DNA of 52,842 nucleotides from Actinomycetota bacterium (GTDB taxonomy: Bacteria; Actinomycetota; Thermoleophilia; Gaiellales; Gaiellaceae): positions 70,649-123,490 of the forward strand of contig VAWI01000014.1 in assembly GCA_005884005.1 (NCBI GenBank), given 5' to 3'. Within the stretch, counting starts at the first letter, position 1. Each line of letters opens with the position of its first letter. Positions 15,014 to 22,170 of this stretch are shown piece by piece. The notes under the pieces were generated by a model. It did no database searches. It saw only the letters and a list, made by a program, of their open reading frames with translations, and was not told the origin of the DNA. Position numbers and translations under genes: made by a program.

Positions 15014-16525
15014 ATGAGCGTCACCGCCGTTCGCACGCCGGCCGAGTACGAGTCGCACCTTCGCCGCTATCTCTATGAGCGCTCCGAGGAAGGGCGCGCG
15101 GTTCGGGTAGGCGAGAAGGAGGTCTCGGAACGCGCGGAGATCGTTGCGCGTTATCGCGATCTCTTCAGCCGTGAGCAGCTGGACGCGCTCCGTGGGGGCG
15201 AGGAAGAGGCTTCGGAAGGCGATGAACGTGAACGTCTGTATCGGCTGCGGAAGACCTGCGAAGCCGGAGTCGTCTCGGCCGAGATCGCGGAGCGCGAGGA
15301 CGCGCTCGAGAACGCGGTTCTCGCCGCTCGGGTCGAGTTCAGGGGCGAGGAGCTCCCGCTTCGCTCGGCGCAGGCGAAGCTTGCCGTGCTCCCCGAGTAC
15401 CGTGATCGCGAAGAGCTCGGCGAGACGACGGCCGATCGCTCGGCCGAGTTCAACGGCGAGCGGCTCGAGGTGCTGAGCGCGGTCGAAGAGCTCGAGGCCG
15501 AAATCTCGGGCCAGCCGGACGCTGTGGCCCGAAACGAAGAGGAGAAGGGCATTTCGCTCCGGGAGCTCGAGGCTGCGCTTGCCCAGGCGAGCGAGCGCTC
15601 GACCGCCGCCTACGTCCTCCTCCGCGACCGCTGGTTCGAGCGACTACTCGGCCCCGAGCGCGCACAAGTTCCGTCCTCGTACCACGTCGCCTACCTGCGC
15701 CGTCTCTCGCCGCTCGAATCGACATACACGAAGGATCGTGCCGTCGAGGTCTGCGTGGACACGGTCAAGCAATTCGGCTTCGACCTCGAGAACGAGCCGA
15801 ACATCCGCCTCGATCTCGACGACCGGCCGCAGAAGTCGCCTCGCGCCTGCGTGATTCCGTCGGATCCGCCGACCGTCGTGCACCTGATCACGCGCGCCCA
15901 GGGCGGGCTCCACGATTACCAGGCCTTCCTGCACGAGGCCGGTCACGCGCTCCACTACGGCGGCTGCGACCCTGCCCTGCCATACACGTTCCGGAACATC
16001 TCCCGAGACCACGCGCTGACCGAGATCTACTCGTACATCTTCGAGGCGATCACGCGCGAGCCCGAATGGCACGCCCATTACTTCGGCCTCTCCGACGAAG
16101 AGTCGGCACGGAATGCGGAGGCCACGACCTTCCTCGAGGCCATTCTCTTCCGCCGCTACACGGCGAAGCTGCAGTTCGAGCTCGACTTCTGGGCTCGCTT
16201 CAACGAGAACGGCAGCGGCCCGGACGGCTACGAGAAGCGGCTCACGGAGGCAACGGGCGTCCGTTACCGCGCCGACGCCTATCTCGCCGACATGGACGCG
16301 GGCTTCTATTCGGCCGACTACCTCCGGGCGTGGATCCGCTCGGCGCAGCTCCGCGACTACCTCGTCCGCGAGATCGGCGAGGACTGGTGGCGGAACGCTG
16401 AGACGGGTGACCGGCTGCGCGCCCTCTTCGCCGAGGGGACGCGACCCTCGAGCGAGGAGATCGCGGCGCGGCTCGGTTACCAGCAGCTTGATATTGGCCC
16501 GCTGCTACACGAGCTCGGCGCCTAG
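15014..16525 (+). CDS. HEXXH metallopeptidase related to M3 oligoendopeptidases
   Basis: The 503-residue protein has a charged, helical N-terminal half (about residues 1-220) and a gluzincin-type active site, FLHEAGHALHYGG (about 300), with a downstream Glu in HALTEIYSYIFEA that fits the third zinc ligand. Layout resembles M3-family oligopeptidases but is shorter than the usual 560-690 residues. No signal peptide is seen, so it is probably cytoplasmic and degrades peptides. The ATG lies 9 nt after TAGATT, which begins inside the stop codon of the response regulator. Its TAG stop shares bases with that of the convergent lipoprotein. Confidence 0.8.
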   Translation: MSVTAVRTPAEYESHLRRYLYERSEEGRAVRVGEKEVSERAEIVARYRDLFSREQLDALRGGEEEASEGDERERLYRLRKTCEAGVVSAEIAEREDALENAVLAARVEFRGEELPLRSAQAKLAVLPEYRDREELGETTADRSAEFNGERLEVLSAVEELEAEISGQPDAVARNEEEKGISLRELEAALAQASERSTAAYVLLRDRWFERLLGPERAQVPSSYHVAYLRRLSPLESTYTKDRAVEVCVDTVKQFGFDLENEPNIRLDLDDRPQKSPRACVIPSDPPTVVHLITRAQGGLHDYQAFLHEAGHALHYGGCDPALPYTFRNISRDHALTEIYSYIFEAITREPEWHAHYFGLSDEESARNAEATTFLEAILFRRYTAKLQFELDFWARFNENGSGPDGYEKRLTEATGVRYRADAYLADMDAGFYSADYLRAWIRSAQLRDYLVREIGEDWWRNAETGDRLRALFAEGTRPSSEEIAARLGYQQLDIGPLLHELGA

Positions 16526-17907
16526 CCCGAGGCCACGGTTCCGGATGTCGCCTCGGTGCCGGATGGGCCTATCGCGCCGACGCTGAAGAACTTGGCATCG
16601 GTTCTCAGCTCGACCGCAGTCTCGAACCCCGCCCGCTCGACGGTTCGGAGCGGCTTCATCTCGGCGGGGGTGGCGCCGGCGTGGACCTGCCAGCGCGAGA
16701 CGCTGGTGGCGCCGTTCCAGCTCGCGTAGACCGTGACCCGCCCATCGCCGCTCTTGTGAGCGACGACGGTGGGCCGGCCGGGCGGGTGTCCGTTCCACTC
16801 GAACTTGTAGGCGCGGTAGGAATCGGCGCCCTTGATGAAGTGGCCGTCGAAGACGACTTTGCCGTCGGCCGCGAGCTCGGTAAACCACGGCTCGGCTCCC
16901 CATCCGACGAACACATGCCTGTCCGGGAGCACTTGCATGTTGCCCTGACTCGTCGAAAGGAGGTGCTTCGGGTGCGTGTACGCGTGTACGAGCGTTACCC
17001 GTCGCCGCCGGAGGTCGACGTGCAGCAGCAGTGCCCGCGACTCCTTCTCGACCTGCGGCCTGGCCCCGTCGTCGAAGAGCGAGATCGTCGTCGGGCTACG
17101 CCAACGAGCGTCGTGCTGCCACGCGAACGTCGTCCCGGGGCCCATATCGAAGGTGCTCCGCCTCCCCCCGAGCCGCCAGAGGACGGCGCCGGTCCGCCGG
17201 TCGATCTCGTAGACCGCGTGTGTGTTGCGTGCCGAGATGAGCAGATTGCCGTCACCGCCGAGCTCGACCGAGTTGATGTGGAAGTAGTCGAACGGCGCTT
17301 TCCCTCTCCGCTTCGCGTAGGACTCCGCGAGTGCGATGCGGCCGAGGGCGTGCCACTCGAACAACACCCGTCCCGTCGCGATGTCGAGCTCTTGGAAACC
17401 CGAATCGATCACGTCGCCCCGACCCTCGTAGAAGGTGATCAAGGCCGTGTTCCGCGGCGTGATCGTGAACTCGTGCTCGTCGCCCGCGAGACCGTTGCCG
17501 GCGCGGAGGAGAGCGACTCGCCGGTAGGCGCTGTCCAGGATCACGTAGTTACCGCGCCCGCGGCCGAACTTCGAATGTCCCTGCCACCAGGTCAGCACGG
17601 GCCGGCCGCGGTAACGCTGCACGCGGAAATCGGCCACTCCTAGCGGTAGCGGATGGAACCAGACGACTTGGCCGCGATCGTCGACGATCAGCGGACCCTC
17701 CTGGCGCACGGCCTTCTTCGGCGCGATGAAGACGTACCCCGGCGCTGCGCCCTCCGAAGCAACCTCGATCGTCACGGAAGGTGGCCGGAGGTCGGGCCGC
17801 GAGACCAAGTGCTGGAATTTGGGGCCCGAAGCCGTCTTGCTCGAGCTACCGCACCCGCCGGCAGCAATCGCGAAGCATGCCAGTGCGCACGCAGATCCTT
17901 TCCGCAG
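16522..17907 (-). CDS. Arylsulfotransferase-like (ASST) lipoprotein
   Basis: The body resembles actinobacterial arylsulfotransferase-family beta-propeller proteins: PGYVFIAPKK, GQVVWFHPLP, GDEHEFTITPRNTALITFYE, DYFHINSVELGGDGNLLISARNTHAVYEIDRRTGAVLWRLGG (residues in separate repeats). A TTG at 17806-17808 would give 428 residues, but the frame runs on upstream into a lipoprotein signal: basic RKGS, hydrophobic ACALACFAIAAGG, then Cys. The only initiator fitting it is CTG 17905-17907, with GGGAGG six nt upstream, giving 461 residues. This predicts export and lipid anchoring. The sulfotransferase activity is unproven; substrate unknown. Confidence 0.75.
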   Translation of the reverse strand: MRKGSACALACFAIAAGGCGSSSKTASGPKFQHLVSRPDLRPPSVTIEVASEGAAPGYVFIAPKKAVRQEGPLIVDDRGQVVWFHPLPLGVADFRVQRYRGRPVLTWWQGHSKFGRGRGNYVILDSAYRRVALLRAGNGLAGDEHEFTITPRNTALITFYEGRGDVIDSGFQELDIATGRVLFEWHALGRIALAESYAKRRGKAPFDYFHINSVELGGDGNLLISARNTHAVYEIDRRTGAVLWRLGGRRSTFDMGPGTTFAWQHDARWRSPTTISLFDDGARPQVEKESRALLLHVDLRRRRVTLVHAYTHPKHLLSTSQGNMQVLPDRHVFVGWGAEPWFTELAADGKVVFDGHFIKGADSYRAYKFEWNGHPPGRPTVVAHKSGDGRVTVYASWNGATSVSRWQVHAGATPAEMKPLRTVERAGFETAVELRTDAKFFSVGAIGPSGTEATSGTVASG

Positions 17908-18009
17908 AGAGCTCCTCCCTTTCGGCCGGAGATTAAACGCGGACGACCGCTGCGAGCCGCCGATTCAATCCCTGGAAGAAGGATTGGAGGCTCCGATAAC
18001 GTCTTCGCC

Positions 18010-18684
18010 TTGGCAAGGGCCCAACGGGCGCTCATCTTCGATCTCGACGGCACGCTCGTCGACACCGTCTACGCGCACGTGTTCGCCTGGCAGCGTGCGT
18101 TCGCGGAGGTAGGCCTTCCGATCGACGGCTGGCGGATCCATCGTCGCGTCGGGATGAGCGGCGGTCTGTTCGCGCGCGCCGCGTCGCGCGAGATCGGCCG
18201 GCCGCTGTCCGAGGAGGAGACGGACGCGATCCAGCACCGCCACGGTGAGCTCTACCGCGAGCTGCTGCCCGAACGGCGGCCGCTTCCCGGCGCGGTCGAG
18301 GTGCTGGCCGAGCTACGGGACGAGGGTGTCCCCTATGGGATCGCCACTTCCGGGCGCCGGCCGGAGATCGACGCCTCGCTGGAAGCGCTCGGGGTCCGCG
18401 AGGAGACGGTGGTCGTCGAGCGTGGCCACGTCGACCGCGCGAAGCCGGAGCCGGATCTTTTTCTCACCTGCGCCGAGCGGCTCGGCGTCTCGCCGGTCGA
18501 TTGCTACGTCGTCGGCGACGCGGTCTGGGACCTGCTCGCTGCGCGCCGTGCCGGCATGCTTAGCGTCGGCCTGCTCAGCGGCGGCTACGGCGAGGACGAG
18601 CTCACCCGCGCAGGAGCCTTCCGCGTCTACCGCGACGCCGCCGAGTTGCGCGGCTCGCTCGACGAGCTCGGGGTTCTCAACTAG
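18010..18684 (+). CDS. HAD-superfamily (beta-phosphoglucomutase-like) phosphatase
   Basis: The 224-residue protein has LIFDLDGTLVDT (motif I), IATSGRRPE (motif II), VDRAKPEPDLFL (motif III Lys) and YVVGDAVWDLLAARRAGM (motif IV), with a small helical cap between I and II. It resembles phosphoglycolate phosphatase and beta-phosphoglucomutase relatives; the substrate is unknown. The TTG at 18010 is chosen because the HAD motif begins eight residues later and TAACGT (17997-18002) lies 7 nt upstream; longer in-frame starts run back through the ASST gene. Confidence 0.87.
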   Translation: MARAQRALIFDLDGTLVDTVYAHVFAWQRAFAEVGLPIDGWRIHRRVGMSGGLFARAASREIGRPLSEEETDAIQHRHGELYRELLPERRPLPGAVEVLAELRDEGVPYGIATSGRRPEIDASLEALGVREETVVVERGHVDRAKPEPDLFLTCAERLGVSPVDCYVVGDAVWDLLAARRAGMLSVGLLSGGYGEDELTRAGAFRVYRDAAELRGSLDELGVLN

Positions 18685-18730
18685 ACGATGCTTCCGCGTC
18701 GCGGGAGCGACCTAAGAAAAAAGCCGCGAG

Positions 18731-18803
18731 AGGCGCATACGGGATTCGAACCCGTGCCGCCGCCGTGAGAGGGCGGTGTCCTAGGCCACTAGACGAATGC
18801 GCC
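18731..18803 (-). tRNA. tRNA-Glu (anticodon CTC)
   Basis: On the minus strand the gene folds as a full cloverleaf: acceptor GGCGCAT/ATGCGCC, D arm GTCTAGTGGCCTAGGAC, anticodon stem CCGCC/GGCGG around CTCTCAC (anticodon CTC), and T arm ACGGG-TTCGAAT-CCCGT. CCA is not encoded, and the base after the acceptor stem (discriminator) is T. A TACACT box lies 11 nt upstream and a T6 run (18717-18722, minus) follows the gene. Confidence 0.95.
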
Positions 18804-18931
18804 GGCGAGGCGGAAGTGTAGCGACCTCGGCCACCGATCACGTAGGGGGCTTTGCGGTGCGGCCTGATGCCTCCGGTGATGAGCTGGATGCGGTCGTTCG
18901 AAACAGATATCGACACCAGCCCAAAAAGAAG

Positions 18932-18952
18932 AAAACCCCGCGCGAGCGGGGC
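18932..18952 (-). terminator. Intrinsic terminator of tRNA-Gln
   Basis: CCCCGC (18936-18941) and GCGGGG (18946-18951) form a perfect stem with a 4-nt loop. On the minus strand it is followed by TTTTCTTCTTTTT, a strong U tract 15 nt downstream of tRNA-Gln. On the plus strand CTTTT follows, so it could work in both directions. Confidence 0.85.
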
Positions 18953-18965
18953 TTTTCCCGTCAGG

Positions 18966-19036
18966 CTGCGGGGCTAGGATTCGAACCTAGACTACTCGGT
19001 CCAGAGCCGAGCGTCCTACCATTAGACGACCCCGCA
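18966..19036 (-). tRNA. tRNA-Gln (anticodon CTG)
   Basis: Minus-strand cloverleaf: acceptor TGCGGGG/CCCCGCA, D arm GTCTAATGGTAGGAC, anticodon stem CTCGG/CCGAG around CTCTGGA (anticodon CTG), T arm CTAGG-TTCGAAT-CCTAG, discriminator G. The weak U1-A72 first pair is typical of bacterial tRNA-Gln. CCA is not encoded. TACAAT is upstream and a terminator is downstream, so it is transcribed on its own. Confidence 0.95.
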
Positions 19037-19045
19037 AGGGCCTCG

Positions 19046-19051
19046 ATTGTA
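19046..19051 (-). promoter_or_regulatory. -10 box of tRNA-Gln
   Basis: TACAAT on the minus strand ends 9 nt before the tRNA-Gln 5' end. The -35 position (CTACCG) does not match TTGACA. The box lies in the short gap after the HD-like gene. Confidence 0.55.
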
Positions 19052-19055
19052 CCCC

Positions 19056-19934
19056 CTAGGTCTCCAGCCGGTAGGAGGGCAGCAGGAGCTTCTCGGCCTC
19101 GCCTTCGATGTGGGCGATCACGTCGACGTAGGGCTCGAGCCCCGAGCCGCGCAGCTTCGCGCCGAGCAACTCGTCGACCTGGTAGATCCCGGACGAGTTG
19201 TTCATCGTGATCTCGATCCCGATCGGACGCTTGACGCCGTCCGCGATCGTGACGTCGTCGATTGCGGCCGCCGACAGCGAGTGGATCGACACGCGGCCGC
19301 GCTCGAACGGGATCCGTGAGCGCCCTTTCGCCATGTCGAGTGCGTCGGCAACCCTGACGATGCCGGCCTCGAGGGTCAGGGGCTTCCCGTACTCGCGATG
19401 GCTCGTGATCGCGTGCAAAACCTCCGACGCGATCACGGTCAGCTCGGGCTCCTCGTAGAGGCCTTTCAGCAGCTCGCGCTGTTTTGGCTCCGCCAAAAAG
19501 AGACTGAAGTCCTCGTGGCCGTCGCGGTGAATCGCCATGCCGATGCAGTGCAGCAGGGCGCCGAGCGTGACCACCACCTCGGCATCGTCCCGCTCGAGGC
19601 CGTAATCGGTCACGAGCGAGGGCTCGATCCCGTGCTTCGTCAGCTGGCGCAGGAGCTTCAGCGCGATGTTGGCGACGATCTGGACGTGCACCCAGGAGTG
19701 ATCGTTGATCTGCATCCGCGCGACGGCGTTCACGTTCGCCACGTGCCACCAGGCCTTCAGCTGTTTGTCCTTGTTGACCCGCTCGAGCAGCGTGCGCAGC
19801 TTCCGGTTTCCGCGGGCGGGGACCTTGAGCCGCATCCGCTCGACTGCTTGGGCCGGCGTCAGCCGGGTATCTCGCTCGGCTTCCTCCGAGACCGGCTGTT
19901 CGATGCGCTCCTCGGTCTGTTTGTCGAGGGCCAT
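19056..19934 (-). CDS. HD-superfamily-like protein with altered HD motif
   Basis: The 292-residue protein has a helical body arranged like HD phosphohydrolases: DHSWVHVQIVANIALKL (about 80-96), ALLHCIGMAIHRDGHEDF (about 126-143) and VRVADALDMAKGR (about 195). The paired HD reads HC, so one metal ligand of the canonical site is replaced, although further His and Asp residues lie close by. A C-terminal alpha/beta part follows. Function unknown; nucleotide hydrolysis is only a possibility. ATG 19934 is preferred to TTG 19940 because TAGGCT (19942-19947, minus) lies 7 nt upstream of it. Confidence 0.75.
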   Translation of the reverse strand: MALDKQTEERIEQPVSEEAERDTRLTPAQAVERMRLKVPARGNRKLRTLLERVNKDKQLKAWWHVANVNAVARMQINDHSWVHVQIVANIALKLLRQLTKHGIEPSLVTDYGLERDDAEVVVTLGALLHCIGMAIHRDGHEDFSLFLAEPKQRELLKGLYEEPELTVIASEVLHAITSHREYGKPLTLEAGIVRVADALDMAKGRSRIPFERGRVSIHSLSAAAIDDVTIADGVKRPIGIEITMNNSSGIYQVDELLGAKLRGSGLEPYVDVIAHIEGEAEKLLLPSYRLET

Positions 19935-20234
19935 GCGCAAGAGCCTATGCGCTACGAACGGAGCTCGATCTCGCGCTCCCGCCCGGTCCCCGTCGCAGAC
20001 AGGGCCGGATCGAGGTCGCCGAGATTCGAGTGCCTTCAGCGGCCCCGCCGGGGTCCATACCCCTGCCCTGGGTGGGGCTTCACCCCACCTCCCTCGCGGT
20101 CGACGCTACCGGGAAACCCGATACGCGGGTGATACCGGGTCGTGCCAAAGCTGAGACAACGAGCAGCACTGCGCTCCCCGGGTCACGTCCGCCGCCCCGA
20201 GCTCCCGACAGTGCTTCCAACGCCCGGTTCGGTT
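19935..20234. other. 300-bp intergenic region upstream of the HD-like gene
   Basis: No gene is supported here. It holds the TAGGCT box of the HD-like gene (19942-19947), a perfect hairpin GGTGGGG-CTTCA-CCCCACC (20071-20089) without a T tract, and ACCCG-ATACG-CGGGT (20116-20130), an inverted repeat that is part of two adjacent near-repeats of the form GATAC(GC)GGGT up to 20140. It also separates the end of the ABC exporter genes from the HD-like gene. A regulatory or small-RNA role is possible but unproven. Confidence 0.5.
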
Positions 20235-22040
20235 CTACGCGACATCCGCCGCCCAGTCGCCGTACAGCGATGTGTAGAGCCCTCGCCTCCGCATCAGCTC
20301 GTCGTGGCTGCCCTGCTCGACGATCCGGCCGTGCTCGAGGACGACGATCAGATCGGCATCGCGAATCGTCGAAAGGCGGTGCGCGATGATGAAGGCCGTA
20401 CGTCCCGAGAGCAGAAGCCGTAGCGCGCGTTCGATCTTCCGCTCAGTGCCGATGTCGACGGACGACGTCGCTTCGTCGAGGATCAGGATCCTCGGATCGG
20501 CAAGCAGTGCGCGGGCGAGGGCGATCAGCTGCCGCTGGCCGAGGGAGAGCCGGCTGCCGCGTTCCTGCACCTCGGTCTCGTAGCCGTCCTCGAGGCGGAG
20601 GATGAACTCATGTGCGCCGACGGCCTGGGCGGCACGAACGATCTCCTCTGAGGGTGCGTCCGGTCGCCCGAACGCGATGTTCTCCGCGACGGTGCCCGCG
20701 AAGAGGAAGCCCTCCTGGGGGACGATCCCGAGCTGTCGACGTAGCGACGCCTGGGTTACGTCGCGCAGGTCGATTCCGTCGATCGTGATCCGTCCGTCAC
20801 GTGGGTCGTAGAAGCGAGCGAGCAGCTTCGCGATCGTCGACTTGCCGGCGCCCGTGTGCCCGACGAGCGCCACCGTCGTCCCTGCCGGCACGCCGAGATC
20901 GAGATCGGGGAGGACGTCCGGACCGTCGCCGTACCCGAACCGGACATGCTCAAAGTGGACGTTCCCGGTAACGGTGGGGAGCTCACGCGCACCCGGCTTG
21001 TCGAGCACCTGCGGCTCCTCGTCGAGCACGTCCATGATCTTGTCGAGCGCCGCGGTTGCGGAAAGGAACGTGCTGTACAGCTGTGAGAGCTGCTGCACCG
21101 GGTCGAAGAAGTTCTGGACGTAGAGGAGGAAGGCGAAGAGCGTTCCGAGCGTCACGTCGCCCTGGAAGTACAGGTGCCCGCCGTAGCCGAGCACGACTGC
21201 GAGGGCGACGGACGAGACCAGATCGACAAACGGGAAGTAGAGGGCGTTCAGGACGACGGTCTGCATGTTCGCGTCGCGGTATCGCTCGGCTACCTCGCGG
21301 AAGTTGGCGATGTTCCTGTCCTCGCGCGTAAACGCTTGAACGATCCGCATGCCCGCGATGTCCTCGGCCAGCGTCGCCGTGACGAGCCCGAGGCGCTCCC
21401 GGACGGCCGCGTACGCGCGTGCGGAGTAGATGCGGAACAGGATCGTGCCGACGCTCATGATCGGGATCACTGCGAGGGTCGCCAGTGCCAGCCGCCAGTC
21501 GAGGACGAGCAGCAGGATCGCCGTGCCGAGAAGCGTCAGGGTGCTCTGAACGAGTGTCGTGACGCCGTCGGTGACGAGCTGGTCGAGCGCCTCGACGTCG
21601 TTCGTCAGGCGGCTGATGATCACGCCCGCCCGGTTGCGCTCGAAGAAGCCAAGCGAGAGCCGCTGGAGATGCCCGAAAAGCTTCATGCGGAGGTCGGCGA
21701 GAATCCGCTCGCCCACCCAGCCGGTCAGGTAGGTCTGCACGTAGCTCATGCCCCAGTTCGCGAGACCCGCGAGCAGGAAAGCGGCGACGATCACCCAGAG
21801 CGCGCCGAGGTTGTGGCGCCGGATCCCGTCGTCGATCGCGTACTTCGACAGGAAGGGCGGCGCGAGAGCCGTCGCCGTCGCCAGGAGCAGCGAGAAGATC
21901 GAGAGGGTGGTCCGCGTCCGATACGGCGCCGTCAGCTGCGTGAGCGTCGCGAGCCGGCGGCGCGTCCGTCGCCAGGACCAGTCCTCGACCTCGGCGCCCC
22001 GCTGGATCGTCAAGTGGCTGCCGGGCTGCCAAACCCTCAT
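20235..22040 (-). CDS. ABC exporter half-transporter, subunit B
   Basis: This 601-residue MsbA/LmrA-type half-transporter has six membrane helices in residues 45-330 and an ATPase domain: Walker A GHTGAGKST (394-402), Q-loop Gln 442, signature LSLGQ (498-502), Walker B ILILDE (518-523) with the catalytic Glu 523, H-loop His 554. The signature is changed from LSGGQ. It follows the other half-transporter on the same strand after 130 bp. The pair probably forms a heterodimer exporting a lipid or drug-like compound; the substrate is unknown. ATG 22040 is the only start after an upstream in-frame stop. Confidence 0.9.
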   Translation of the reverse strand: MRVWQPGSHLTIQRGAEVEDWSWRRTRRRLATLTQLTAPYRTRTTLSIFSLLLATATALAPPFLSKYAIDDGIRRHNLGALWVIVAAFLLAGLANWGMSYVQTYLTGWVGERILADLRMKLFGHLQRLSLGFFERNRAGVIISRLTNDVEALDQLVTDGVTTLVQSTLTLLGTAILLLVLDWRLALATLAVIPIMSVGTILFRIYSARAYAAVRERLGLVTATLAEDIAGMRIVQAFTREDRNIANFREVAERYRDANMQTVVLNALYFPFVDLVSSVALAVVLGYGGHLYFQGDVTLGTLFAFLLYVQNFFDPVQQLSQLYSTFLSATAALDKIMDVLDEEPQVLDKPGARELPTVTGNVHFEHVRFGYGDGPDVLPDLDLGVPAGTTVALVGHTGAGKSTIAKLLARFYDPRDGRITIDGIDLRDVTQASLRRQLGIVPQEGFLFAGTVAENIAFGRPDAPSEEIVRAAQAVGAHEFILRLEDGYETEVQERGSRLSLGQRQLIALARALLADPRILILDEATSSVDIGTERKIERALRLLLSGRTAFIIAHRLSTIRDADLIVVLEHGRIVEQGSHDELMRRRGLYTSLYGDWAADVA

Positions 22041-22170
22041 CCCGCGCGACCTCTTGTTTGTTCACGCGCGCTTCCCCTCCCGGGTGGTGGTGAGGTCCAC
22101 CCGCCACCCGCGGTGAGCGTATTCCGAAAACGCGCACGTGTCTGTGCCGGCTCGGCGCCGAGGCTGTGAA

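Noticed and set aside
18677..19210. ORFs on both strands over the tRNA genes
   Set aside because: They translate the tRNA cloverleaves (for example a RVRIPYAP-type tail), a common false call.
20013..20040. Degenerate tRNA T-arm (GAGATTCGAG) near the HD-like gene
   Set aside because: No acceptor, anticodon or D stems can be folded around it.
22041..22170. Extra N-terminus for ABC subunit B from GTG behind GGGAGGGG
   Set aside because: That GTG is in another frame; the ABC frame has a stop shortly upstream of ATG 22040.
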